Positions 8,761 through 18,228 of a DNA stretch of 64,000 bases are shown one piece after another. The translations under genes were made by a program, and so were the position numbers. The notes below the pieces were generated by a model. The model ran no database searches. It had not been told where the DNA came from and saw only the letters and a list, made by a program, of their open reading frames with translations. The stretch's first letter is position 1, and each line of letters starts with the position of its first letter. Source of the stretch: Pseudovibrio japonicus (lineage in GTDB: Bacteria; Pseudomonadota; Alphaproteobacteria; Rhizobiales; Stappiaceae); NCBI RefSeq assembly GCF_014651595.1, contig NZ_BMXE01000003.1, forward strand, positions 434,001 through 498,000, in the 5' to 3' direction.

Positions 8761-8958
8761 ATGAAAATCCTTTAAATGCCAATCAATTAAGTAGAGGTAC
8801 GCCCAAGTTTGGAGGCTTCAATTTTGCCCGTATTAAAAGCCTTCCAATATTACATGAGCATGTCTTTTTGAACTGATCAAGGTTCTTCGGAGTGGCGCAT
8901 CGTGAAAAGGCTTATCTTGTGCAAACGAAACTGCATCGATCATCGTGCTTTGCCCAAC

Positions 8959-8993
8959 AAAAAAGGCTCCCGAACATCTCGGGAGCCTTTTTT
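8959..8993 (-). terminator. Strong intrinsic terminator of the GPR-like gene
   Basis: A perfect 15-bp stem (arms starting AAAAAAGGCTCCCGA and ending TCGGGAGCCTTTTTT) with a 5-base loop and T-runs on both strands lies 22 bp beyond the stop of the giant gene. The remaining sequence from 8761 to 8958 shows no gene. Confidence 0.92.
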
Positions 8994-9015
8994 GTTTTCA
9001 GTGTTTGCCGTCAGC

Positions 9016-12000
9016 TTAGTCGAAGCGGCCACTTGCGTGTGCGAGCATGGTATAGACCTTGCCGGTATCAGAGGTCAGGTAAGTTTGACCGAGCTGATTG
9101 TCGCTGTCGCTTCTGGAGACCTGTGAGAGAAGCTGCTCGAAGTCCTGAATGTAACGCTCTACAGCGCTGCGGAATTCGGGGTCACGGCCGTACTTCTGAC
9201 GGATCTCGTCGAAGGTCTGCTGACCTTGCAGGGTGTACAGGCGGCGGGTGAAGACATCACGTTCGCCGCGCTTGTAGCGCTCCCACAGATCCACAAAGGT
9301 CTCATGGTCAACTGCACGAGCAATGTCCATGCTCAGGGAGTTGAGTGATTCAACCATGTGCTGCGGGGTGCGTGCGTTTGCTGTGTCACGCGCCGCATGG
9401 GCGGCACCGCCTTCATCATCTGATGCGCGGCGAAGCAGATCGCTGATCCAGCCCTTGGATGTGCCGTTCCCTTGTGGAGCCGAGGCTGAAGATGCCTGTT
9501 GGCGGGATGGGCGCGGAGCTGGTGCTTCCATGCGGCGTGGGGCAGGGGACATGCGAGCTGGCTTTGCGCCAGTTGCCGCAACCTGCTGCAGGGTTGGTGC
9601 TTCAGCTGCATAGCGTGCGTCAGCTTGTGCTGCTGCTGGCGCAGCGTTGAGTGCACGTGCAGGCTCCGCTGGTGTTGATACATCAAATTGAGAGGACTGG
9701 CGGGACACGATGGTGGAGAGTTCCTCCAGTGCCTTTACCTGTTCACTCACGATACGGCGCAGTGCAGAGGTTGAGGCTTCCGCCTCATCCGGCAGAGCCA
9801 GAATGCCCTTATTAAGCTCGGTGCGGGTTGCTTCCAGTTCCTGATGAACGGAGCGTGCCACATCGCGCATGCGTGCTGTTGCGTCTGTAAAGCGCTCAGA
9901 TGCCTCTGTGACGGTGGACTTCATGTCATGGAGGATTTCGTCATGGGCAGCGCGAACAGCGTCACGTGCCTTCTGACCTTCCATGCCAGCCGTCATGCGC
10001 ATGCTTTCGAACTGTTCGGTCACAGACTTGGTTGCCGCTTCTGCTGCTGCACGGAGCATGCCGGAAACTTCGCGGGCCTTATCGTCTGCAACTTCAAGGG
10101 TATCACCAAGGGTGGTGGTGTAGTTACCCATGAGCACTTCGACATCCTGCGTCTTCTTGATCAGGGTGTCTGCAACCATCTCGATTGCCATGCGGCGGTC
10201 GGTGAAGCGGTTGTCAACGTGGTTGTTGGTTGCTTCCAGATCAGCAATTGCCTGACCGAGAAGCTGGTTCTGGTCTTCCATGCGGGTTGCGATCTTCGCA
10301 GCGTCTGCAAGCACGGTATGTGTTGTGTTGCGGAGCTGGCCGACCTGAGCCTCGATGGTGGCGTTTGCTGCCTCTGTCTCGGTTACAGCGCGGTCAATCG
10401 TGGTTCTGAACTCGCCTGCGCGGTTTGCCAGGTTGGTTTCAACTTCAGACAGGTTCTCGCTTGCAGATGCAAGGATCTGACGAAGACTACCATTGGAGGC
10501 GTTCAGGCGTGTCAGGATCTCGGAGACGTCTGTTTCAAGACGCTCTTTGGTGCCTGTCATTACGTTCACGGCCATCCGGGTGCGATCTTCGATGGTGTTG
10601 CCGATGCCGTCGATGGTCTGTGTCAATGCGTCGGCTGCAACCGCGCCCTGACGGGTAACGGTTTCTGCAACTTCCTGTCCCTTTGTGGAGACTGCATTCA
10701 GCAGGATGTTCATGTCAGACTGCATGCGCTCGCGGCTGTCGTCCAGACGGATTGTTGCAATGTTGCTGCGTTCATCGATGGCGGTGACGATCTTGTCGCC
10801 AGCCTCCACCAGATCACGTGTTGCCTGCAGACCGTTTTGAGCAAAGCGGTCGGAAACTTCACGGCCCTTCACAGTCACTGCATCCAGAATTGCGTTCTGG
10901 ACTTCGTTGACGCGTGTGGTGAGGTCATGGGCGCGGTTTTCGATCGCCATGATCAGTTCGCTGCCGTCCTTGCCGATGATCTCGGAGAGCTCAGCGGAGC
11001 GGCTGCCGAAGGCATGATTGAGGTTCTCGGCTTTGACCAACAGTTCGTCTGCCACGGACTTGACGCGGGTAGACAAGGTGCCTGCAGCTTCTTCGATGGT
11101 GGAGAAGACGCGGGCCCGAACTTCGTCGGTTTCACCTGCCAGCATCTGGCGAACATCTTCTGCAGATTCTGCAAGGATCGCCTTGGAGCGCTGACTTTCC
11201 GCAGAGAGGCGACCAGTAACCAGCTCGATCGTCTGGGAGAGATCGCCGCGTACCTTGTCGCTTTCGCCGGTGAGGGCACCAGACATTTCAGCAAGGGTTG
11301 CGGTGTACATGGCGCGGGCGTTCTCGCTTTCGACGGCCAGAGCGTTTGCTGCCTGTGCCACGGTAGTCAGAACACGCTGTGCGACTTCGTCACCTTCTCT
11401 GGTAAGCGTTCCACGGACGGTTGCCATGGCATCAGAGACAGCTGCTGCTGCCTTCTCGCCTTCGCCTTCCAGAGAGTTGCGGGCTTCGCCGATGGAGCTG
11501 GAAACGATCTCCTGCAGACGTTCGCCTTCCTTGCTCAAGGTGCCGGAGAGCTGCTCTACGCTGCTGACAACCTTCTCGGTTGTGAGGTCGCGTTCCTGAG
11601 CCAGACGATCGGATGCCTGACCGACAACTTCGAGGATAAGGTCGCGAACACGGGTGCTTTCGGAACCAAGGGAAGAGGTTGCCTCTGCCATTGCGCTTGT
11701 AAGCGTGGTCGCTGCCTTCTCGCTCTCGTCGCCCATTGTGGTGGAGATGGCTTCGAGGCGATCGTTGAGGATCGTTTCGAGAGCCTTGGAGCGGGTATCG
11801 AGTGTTTCCGCAACTTCGAAGACCTTGGAACCGAGAGACACGTTGATCTCTGCGACTTGCTCGGACAGAGCGTCGGTGAGGTTCTTGGACTGCTTGACGA
11901 TGATGCTGCCAGCTTCTTCCAGACGGCTGTCGAGCGCTTCGTTGATCTCGGTCTGACCGTCGTGGAATGTCTTGGCAATCTCACGGGTCCGGTTGACCAG

Positions 12001-15000
12001 AGTTTCAGAGATCTGCTTGGCACGCGCATCCAGAGCCTGATCAATGCGTTCTGTTCCGGTGGACAGGGATTCAGCAAGGTGTTCTGCACGGTCAGAGATG
12101 ACAGTGGCAGCTGCTTCAACCTTGTCGCCCACAGCCTGATCGAAGGTGGACAAGCTAGTGGAGATTGTCTCTTCGATAGCTTCGCTGCGCTGTGCGAGGA
12201 TTTCGCCGATCTTCTCTGCACGGTTGGACAGAGAAACGCCAACCTGCTCCACACGATCGGAGAGGTTGACCGCGATGATGTCGGTACGGTCCTCGAGGAT
12301 CTTGGAGATGGACTGGGTTTTCTCTTCCAGAGTGCTTGCGATGATGCCAGTACCGGTTTCCACCGCATCGGCCAGCTTGGTGGTGCGGGTCTCGATGGTT
12401 TCGGTAAGGGCTGCAGCGCGGGTATCGAAGCTCTGCTCGAAGGTGTTGGTGCGTTCTTCGAGTTTAGCGTCCAGAGACTGGATGCGGGTGTCGAAGGATT
12501 CACCGATGTTCTGGCTGCGCAGGTCGAGAGACTGAACGAGATCGGACCCGTTTTCGGTCACAACCTGTTCCAGTTCTGCCAGCTTGCTTGCCAGACCGTC
12601 GTTCAGGGCACGGCCACGGATGTCGAGGGTCTCGGTAATGCGATCGCCGATTTCGGTCAGATCTGCGGTTACACGTTCACCACGGGAGCCGATGAGGTAT
12701 GCCAGCTGTGTACCGGTGTCAGCCAGTTTGTCAGCCAATTCCTCAGTGCGCAGGCCAAGTGCGCCGGTGATGTCAGCTGTTGTGCTTTCAAGAGTGGCCT
12801 TGAGGGCGGAGGTCTGCTTGCCGATGGTGTCAGCCACTTCAGCGCCGCGTTCTGCCAGACGCTGATCCAGCTCGGCACCGTTGACGGTGATGCTTTCGTA
12901 GATCTGGGTGCTGACGTTGCCAAGGCGGTCAGCCAGCTCGCCGCCGCTGACGGTGATTGTGGTGCCGAGGGTGTTGGCAGTTTCGTCCAGACGGGTTGCG
13001 ATGTCGCCGCCACGCAGGGACAGGTCGGCAATGATGCTTTCGCCGGCACCGCGCAGCACCTCGGAAACCTCGGTTGAGCGGGTGGACAGAGTGTCGATGA
13101 AGTGGGTGCACTGTACGGCGATTGCCTGGTTGATCTCGCGACCACGGTTTGCAATGCCGTCTGCGGCCTGTTCGCCGGTTGCGCGCAGGGCAGTGTCCAG
13201 GTTGGTGACGCGTTCGTCGACCACACCCATCATCTCTTCGGTGCGGCCTGTGATCGTATCGATCAGGCGGCCACTGGTAAGAGACAGGTTGGCGTTGATT
13301 TCTTCGCCGCGGGTGAGGATCTCGGTGGAAAGAGCCGAGCTTGCAGAAGAGAAGTGCTCGGTGATGCCGGAGATGGATGTTTCGAGCGTTTCATGCAGCT
13401 GTGCGTTCGCACCGGTGAACTGATCGGCCACGGTTGTTACGGTTAGGTTCAGTGTATCTGTCAGCTGTGCATTGGCGGTGTTGACGGTGTCTGTCAGGTT
13501 GCCGATGCCGCCGTCCATGATCGTGGAGATCTGGGAGCTTGCTGCATTGACAGTCTCGTTCAGGCTGCCAACGCCAGAGTACAATGTCTCCGAGATGATT
13601 GTGTTCGTGGTTTTGACGGAGTCCGTCAGGCTGCCCACACCGCTGTCCATGATCGTGGAGATCTGGGAGCTTACGGAATTGACAGTCTCATTCAGGCTGC
13701 CAACGCCGGTGTTCAGCGTTTCGGTGATGATTGTGTTTGCTGTTGTGACAGAGTCTGTCAGGGTACCGACGCTGCTGTCCATGATCGTGGAGATCTGGAG
13801 GCTTGCGGAGCTGACGCTCTCGTTGAGGCTACCGATACCGGTGTTCAGCGTCTCGGTGATGATTGTGTTTGCTGTTGTTACAGAGTCTGTCAGGCTGCCG
13901 ACGCCGCTGTTCATGATCGTAGAGATCTGAGAGCCCGCAGCATTGACTGTTTCGCTGAGCGTAACAACACCGCCGTCCAGAGCTTCGGAGATGTGTTCTT
14001 TTGCGCCAGAAACAGTGGTGGTGAGGTTGGTCACGCCGTATTCCAGCGCATCTGTGATGTTGGCGGTTGCGCCGGATACAGATGTGGTGAAGTTGGCCGC
14101 GCTTGTGTCCAGCGTTTCTGTTAGCTGTGCGGTTGCGCCATAAACGCTCTCGTTGATGTTGGTGACGCCGCTTTCCATGGTCTCTGCAATGGCAGAGGTG
14201 GAGTTGGCGACCGTTTGCGAGAGGAGTTCAACGCCGCTGTCCAGAGACTGGGAAAGCTCGCCGCTGACGCCATCCACGGTACGTGTGATGGTGTCGACGC
14301 CACCCTTCAGGGTCTCGGTTAGGTTGTCGTTTGCTGTGGTGATCTTCTCGGTGACGTCGTTGGACGTGGTGAGAAGTGTTGTTGTCAGCTCAGACCCGGC
14401 TGCTTCGACGCTCTGATTGATGGAAACAACGCCAAGGTTCATTGTTTCTGTCAGGGTGTCGTTTGCGCTGGTGATCTGCTCGGTCACCGTAGAGGTTGTT
14501 GTTGTCAGAGCCTCGGTCAGCTCAGCGCTTGCAGTGGTGACGCTTGTGCTCAGTTCTGCGACGCCAGTAGAGAGGATGTCGCCAATCTGAGTGCTTGCAC
14601 CTTCTGCGGAAGAGCTGATGGACTGAACGGAAACGTTGAGCGTGTCGGTGAGGGACGCGTTTGCTTCGGTCAGCTGCTCTGTAACAGTCGAGGTGGTGAT
14701 GACCAGTGTCTGTGCCAGCTCGGAGCTGGTTTCGGAAACGCTGGTGGTGAACTCGGAAAGGCCATTGACCAGTGTGGAGTTCAGCTCGGTGTTTGCAGCA
14801 GAAATCTGCCCAACAACGTCGCCGGAGGTGGTTACCAGCGTTTCTGTCAGCTCGGAACTTACTCCGACAAACTGTGCAGTCACAGAAGAGACGGTCTCTT
14901 CGATGGAGGCTGTCAGTTCGGTGCCCTGTGCCTGCAGAACGCCTTTCATGGCTTCTGTCTGGTCGGTGATGGTTGCGGAAAGTTCTTCGCCAGCTGCGCC

Positions 15001-16413
15001 CAGTGTTGCGTTCAGAGCGTCGCCGCGTTGTGCCAGCAGGTCACTGATTTCGTTGCCGCGTGCAGATAGGCCGTCAACAATCTCGGTGCCAGTGGTGGAC
15101 AGGGTGGTTGTGATCTCTTCACTGCGGCTTGCCAGGTTATCAACGAGCGCCTCTGAGGTTTCAGAGAGGCGTGCGTTGAGGTCGGTGCCGCGCTCGGTGA
15201 GGTTATCAATGAAGGAGTTCGCGGTGGAGGAGAACTCTTCATTGATGGAAGCCCCGCGATCATGCAGTGTTTCGGAGAGCTTGGAACCGGTTTCAGAGAG
15301 TGTTTCCACCAGCTCAGAGCCAGTGGATGTGAGACGCTCGACATAATCGTCGGAGCGGATGGTTAGCGAGGAGACCATGTCGCTGCCAGCTTCGGTGAAG
15401 CTGTCGGTGACTTCGGAGACGCGGCCTTCAAGCTTGCTTGTCATCTGCTCAAGAACAGAGTCGATCGAACCGGTGAGGCGTTCCCGGGCGCGATCAACAG
15501 AGGAGGCGAATTCCTCTGATGTGTTGGCGAGCTGTGAGGCAAGGTTTTCGTGGGAGCCGGAGATGGTTTCGCGCACCAGCTCTGCGTTGGCCTGAATGGC
15601 CTCGCGCTGGCTGACGAGTTCTTCCACCAGGCGGCGAATTTTCAGTTCATTGTCATTATAGGAGTTCTCAAGCGAGGACACTTCCTTATGAATGAGAACT
15701 TCCAGCTCGCTGGCGCGGGCAATCGCGCGTTCAATACCGTCGCCCATGGCGGCGGCTTCGCGGCGGATGGCCTGGCCAACGTTGAGGATGCTTTCTTTTG
15801 CAACGTCTTCCGGCTCAGCCAGACGAAGGGCAACCTCTGTCATGCCTCGGGCGACATTGCGCATCTCTTGCGCGCGCCAGAACATGAGGGCCATGACCCA
15901 GACAAAAGCAATTGGGACGACAATAAAGACGGAGATGAGAACCAGCGTCGGGTTTTCAAATACGCCTGAGAAAGATGCAGATTGTTCGAGCTGCGTTGCA
16001 AACGTGTCCCATGACATTGCAAGGCCGAGGCTGGCCCAGACAACGGAGACTGCAAACGCAAACCAGAAAGGAGCTGCGGAGGGCTTGCGTTGCAATGCGA
16101 ACATTAGAGAGCCAATGGACTGGCGGTCATCGTTGCTTGCTGTGGGGGGGCGGCCACCACGGCCATTTCTGCGAACCTGTCTCGAAGCTTGATTTTCTTC
16201 TACAAGCTGAGCCAGTTTTTTGTCAGAGGAGGGTGCTGTTGTGCCAGCCTCCTTTGCAGGGTTGGCAGACATTTGCGGGGTGTCCGCAGTCGTGCTTTCC
16301 TGTTCGCTGGATGAATTGGGCTCTAGTGTCGCGCCAAAATCCGCCTCAAGGGCTTCTTCTACCGCTGACAGAGCCACTTCCGATGGAGCTTTCGCCTTCG
16401 GGGTGTTCGCCAT
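9016..16413 (-). CDS. Giant apolipoprotein-like repeat protein, GPR/RgsE-like polar growth factor
   Basis: About 2465 residues. In order: an acidic cytoplasmic N-terminus of ~110 residues; two close membrane helices (about 113-135, PFWFAFAVSVVWASLGLAMSW; and 155-179, LVLISVFIVVPIAFVWVMAL); ~2000 residues of amphipathic helix in 11/22-residue periods; an A/P-rich linker; and a globular C-terminal segment (MVESLNSLSMDIARAVDHET, ending VYTMLAHASGRFD). This architecture matches the growth pole ring protein GPR of Agrobacterium and RgsE of Sinorhizobium, which organise unipolar growth; the assignment is by architecture, not alignment. ATG 16413 has a GAGG site; the frame stays open to 16491. The middle third is rich in S, T and G and contains near-identical DNA repeats. 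A CtrA box lies in its upstream region. Confidence 0.85.
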   Translation of the reverse strand: MANTPKAKAPSEVALSAVEEALEADFGATLEPNSSSEQESTTADTPQMSANPAKEAGTTAPSSDKKLAQLVEENQASRQVRRNGRGGRPPTASNDDRQSIGSLMFALQRKPSAAPFWFAFAVSVVWASLGLAMSWDTFATQLEQSASFSGVFENPTLVLISVFIVVPIAFVWVMALMFWRAQEMRNVARGMTEVALRLAEPEDVAKESILNVGQAIRREAAAMGDGIERAIARASELEVLIHKEVSSLENSYNDNELKIRRLVEELVSQREAIQANAELVRETISGSHENLASQLANTSEEFASSVDRARERLTGSIDSVLEQMTSKLEGRVSEVTDSFTEAGSDMVSSLTIRSDDYVERLTSTGSELVETLSETGSKLSETLHDRGASINEEFSSTANSFIDNLTERGTDLNARLSETSEALVDNLASRSEEITTTLSTTGTEIVDGLSARGNEISDLLAQRGDALNATLGAAGEELSATITDQTEAMKGVLQAQGTELTASIEETVSSVTAQFVGVSSELTETLVTTSGDVVGQISAANTELNSTLVNGLSEFTTSVSETSSELAQTLVITTSTVTEQLTEANASLTDTLNVSVQSISSSAEGASTQIGDILSTGVAELSTSVTTASAELTEALTTTTSTVTEQITSANDTLTETMNLGVVSINQSVEAAGSELTTTLLTTSNDVTEKITTANDNLTETLKGGVDTITRTVDGVSGELSQSLDSGVELLSQTVANSTSAIAETMESGVTNINESVYGATAQLTETLDTSAANFTTSVSGATANITDALEYGVTNLTTTVSGAKEHISEALDGGVVTLSETVNAAGSQISTIMNSGVGSLTDSVTTANTIITETLNTGIGSLNESVSSASLQISTIMDSSVGTLTDSVTTANTIITETLNTGVGSLNETVNSVSSQISTIMDSGVGSLTDSVKTTNTIISETLYSGVGSLNETVNAASSQISTIMDGGIGNLTDTVNTANAQLTDTLNLTVTTVADQFTGANAQLHETLETSISGITEHFSSASSALSTEILTRGEEINANLSLTSGRLIDTITGRTEEMMGVVDERVTNLDTALRATGEQAADGIANRGREINQAIAVQCTHFIDTLSTRSTEVSEVLRGAGESIIADLSLRGGDIATRLDETANTLGTTITVSGGELADRLGNVSTQIYESITVNGAELDQRLAERGAEVADTIGKQTSALKATLESTTADITGALGLRTEELADKLADTGTQLAYLIGSRGERVTADLTEIGDRITETLDIRGRALNDGLASKLAELEQVVTENGSDLVQSLDLRSQNIGESFDTRIQSLDAKLEERTNTFEQSFDTRAAALTETIETRTTKLADAVETGTGIIASTLEEKTQSISKILEDRTDIIAVNLSDRVEQVGVSLSNRAEKIGEILAQRSEAIEETISTSLSTFDQAVGDKVEAAATVISDRAEHLAESLSTGTERIDQALDARAKQISETLVNRTREIAKTFHDGQTEINEALDSRLEEAGSIIVKQSKNLTDALSEQVAEINVSLGSKVFEVAETLDTRSKALETILNDRLEAISTTMGDESEKAATTLTSAMAEATSSLGSESTRVRDLILEVVGQASDRLAQERDLTTEKVVSSVEQLSGTLSKEGERLQEIVSSSIGEARNSLEGEGEKAAAAVSDAMATVRGTLTREGDEVAQRVLTTVAQAANALAVESENARAMYTATLAEMSGALTGESDKVRGDLSQTIELVTGRLSAESQRSKAILAESAEDVRQMLAGETDEVRARVFSTIEEAAGTLSTRVKSVADELLVKAENLNHAFGSRSAELSEIIGKDGSELIMAIENRAHDLTTRVNEVQNAILDAVTVKGREVSDRFAQNGLQATRDLVEAGDKIVTAIDERSNIATIRLDDSRERMQSDMNILLNAVSTKGQEVAETVTRQGAVAADALTQTIDGIGNTIEDRTRMAVNVMTGTKERLETDVSEILTRLNASNGSLRQILASASENLSEVETNLANRAGEFRTTIDRAVTETEAANATIEAQVGQLRNTTHTVLADAAKIATRMEDQNQLLGQAIADLEATNNHVDNRFTDRRMAIEMVADTLIKKTQDVEVLMGNYTTTLGDTLEVADDKAREVSGMLRAAAEAATKSVTEQFESMRMTAGMEGQKARDAVRAAHDEILHDMKSTVTEASERFTDATARMRDVARSVHQELEATRTELNKGILALPDEAEASTSALRRIVSEQVKALEELSTIVSRQSSQFDVSTPAEPARALNAAPAAAQADARYAAEAPTLQQVAATGAKPARMSPAPRRMEAPAPRPSRQQASSASAPQGNGTSKGWISDLLRRASDDEGGAAHAARDTANARTPQHMVESLNSLSMDIARAVDHETFVDLWERYKRGERDVFTRRLYTLQGQQTFDEIRQKYGRDPEFRSAVERYIQDFEQLLSQVSRSDSDNQLGQTYLTSDTGKVYTMLAHASGRFD
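13450..13960 (-). repeat. 132-bp tandem repeats inside the GPR-like gene
   Basis: The motif ATGATCGTGGAGATCTGG (plus strand; last copy with one change) recurs at 13517, 13649, 13781 and 13913, exactly 132 bp apart. Each unit codes 44 residues made of two 22-residue helices, one with ISTIMDSGVGSLTDSV and one with ITETLNTGVGSLNESV. Copies differ at a few positions. High DNA identity here contrasts with the more diverged repeats elsewhere in the gene, suggesting recent duplication or gene conversion. Confidence 0.92.
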
Positions 16414-16802
16414 ATCTCGCCTCGCGTCCGTACTCTCTACTTGTCGGTCGTCAGCACAATGTTTCGCCTTTTGTGCCGGCGCCGTTACCACAAGGCGTGC
16501 GTCATATCGGGGAGAACGGTCTGCCCAAACGAGACCGATTTCCAGACAACAGCGGGTTTGATCCCCTGCAATCCGACAGCTCTAAATTGAGAGCACCGTC
16601 GAACTTCCGGGACCAAAAAACCGGGAGTTTTCAGAATCAATGCGAGCCGTTAAGATTAACGGAACATTAAGATTTAGATTTCCCCACCTTGCAGCTACCC
16701 TTAACCTAATGGCACAATCCGGTGGACTGTACAACAGAAGTGGCCCGGATTTTTAGGTGCTCTACGAGAAGTTACAGGCAGCATTTTTGGGGGGAACTCA
16801 CT
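16414..16802. other. 389-bp intergenic region between divergent genes
   Basis: Separates the GPR-like gene (leftward) from the small conserved gene at 16803 (rightward). It contains one CtrA box (16656-16670) and an AT-rich patch around 16650-16710 suited to promoters in both directions. No open frame here looks coding. Confidence 0.7.
16656..16670. promoter_or_regulatory. CtrA box TTAACGGAACATTAA
   Basis: A perfect TTAA-N7-TTAA match, the binding site of the cell-cycle regulator CtrA. It lies 243 bp from the start of the GPR-like gene and 133 bp from the start of the small gene at 16803, so it could serve either. Further TTAA/TTAAC half-sites lie on each side. Confidence 0.65.
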
Positions 16803-17099
16803 ATGGCTGATCGCGAAAATTCTCCAATTGGTTCTAAGGGCTTCCATAGGCCAAGCCCCACACAACTCAAATGGTTAAGGCGAGGTCTTAACGAAGCGGG
16901 TGGAAAGTTACCGCTGTTCGATGAGAGCGGTCGCCAAGTGTCTCCTGCAACTGTGCGCGCTTGTGTTGATGCAGGGTGGGCAGAGCCTTGGTTTTCCAAC
17001 CCGTTGAAGCCTGATTGGCTTATCTGCAAGCTGACCGCCAGAGGTCGTGAGGTGGCAGAGCAGGACGGAGATTCAAAAAAACTTGTTAACCAACTTTAA
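16803..17099 (+). CDS. Small conserved protein of unknown function
   Basis: 98 residues. ATG 16803 follows a GGGGGGAA ribosome site; the frame is open from 16722 but the added part is unlike protein. The central part (TQLKWLRRGLNEAGGKLPLF, then VRACVDAGWAEPWF and LICKLTARGREVAE) has the look of a small winged-helix fold: helices followed by a C-terminal K/R-rich hairpin as in PadR/MarR-like domains. I recognise no named family. It is divergent from the GPR-like gene and could share the CtrA box at 16656. The 281 bp after it contain nothing I can support. Confidence 0.75.
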   Translation: MADRENSPIGSKGFHRPSPTQLKWLRRGLNEAGGKLPLFDESGRQVSPATVRACVDAGWAEPWFSNPLKPDWLICKLTARGREVAEQDGDSKKLVNQL

Positions 17100-17380
17100 C
17101 GGAGCGCCTTGTCAATTTTAACGTGTGCTGGCAGGGATTGCCTGTGACGGGGCCGCGAGTCTGGATTTGAATCTGGACGGTAGGATATTGTTAACCATAA
17201 AATTAAAACCTGTGTTTTCTTTTGGGGAACAGATTCCGTGGTTCACGGGAAATGAGGGGAGAGTCTCTGCTGAGTCTTGGCAGCGGTGTGTTTTGAGACT
17301 TCGAAACGAATCAACTTTCCGATTGTCGCGATAACTTTGAGTCATCTTGCTGTGTTGGGAGGCGTGGCGTCAGCTTGGCT

Positions 17381-17716
17381 ATGGAACTACATAAAACTAC
17401 AGTAGCTATATGCAGGGATCATTTTTCAGCAATGACGTTTGATGATCCGGATCTGCAAGGTCAGATCCTAGAGGCGTTCGCGCAGCAGATCGAAGAGTTT
17501 CGTCGCGGCTTGCAGGAAAATTCTTCTCCCGAAGCTTTCGCAAGATTGCTGCATCGCTTCAAAGGCTCTGCGCGCGGTGTTGGAGCGTTTGCTCTCGGTG
17601 ATGCGCTTGAGCGCGCAGAACATGAGATCGGGAGCGGACAGAAGGCGGTACTCGCAGATGTTGAAACCTGCCTTGAGGCCGTTTCATCAGATCTTCTGGT
17701 GCTGCGAAAATCATGA
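17381..17716 (+). CDS. Stand-alone Hpt domain phosphotransfer protein
   Basis: 111 residues, a single histidine phosphotransfer domain. The motif LLHRFKGSARGVGAFALGDA contains the phospho-accepting histidine in H-x2-KGSA (residue 58 of this start), followed by the LERAEHEIG helix. Hpt proteins carry phosphate between hybrid kinases and response regulators. No kinase or regulator is adjacent, so its partners must be elsewhere; the hybrid kinase CckA in this window normally uses the different protein ChpT. A TTG at 17375 is an alternative start. It lies upstream of the ferredoxin gene but 121 bp apart. Confidence 0.85.
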   Translation: MELHKTTVAICRDHFSAMTFDDPDLQGQILEAFAQQIEEFRRGLQENSSPEAFARLLHRFKGSARGVGAFALGDALERAEHEIGSGQKAVLADVETCLEAVSSDLLVLRKS

Positions 17717-17795
17717 TTTGGTATTGACTGGTCGGGTTTGACCCAAATATCTGGTCGGGAAGTTCTTGAATAGCTGGGCGGCTACATGTATCTGA

Positions 17796-18158
<363 letters not shown>

Positions 18159-18180
18159 GCAGCTGCTGCATGAAACGACA

Positions 18181-18211
18181 AAAGGCTGGTCCGATTGGGC
18201 CAGCCTTTTTT
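18181..18211 (+). terminator. Terminator between ferredoxin and MFS genes
   Basis: AAAGGCTGG and CCAGCCTTT arms with inner pairing and a TTTTTT tail on the plus strand. It lies between the convergent ferredoxin and MFS genes and may act in both directions. Confidence 0.85.
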
Positions 18212-18228
18212 GTTGATTTGTGAGGTGC

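Noticed and set aside
9844-13077. 1077-codon open frame on the plus strand opposite the giant gene
   Set aside because: It is a by-product of biased codon use in the repeat gene; the product is a cysteine-rich string without domains, and it has no ribosome site.
17088-17205. TTAA-rich spots (TTAACCAACTTTAA and TTAACCATAAAATTAA) as CtrA boxes
   Set aside because: Spacers are 6 and 8 bases instead of 7.
17125-17334. 69-codon frame between the small gene and the Hpt gene
   Set aside because: No ribosome site and no domain; treated as non-coding.
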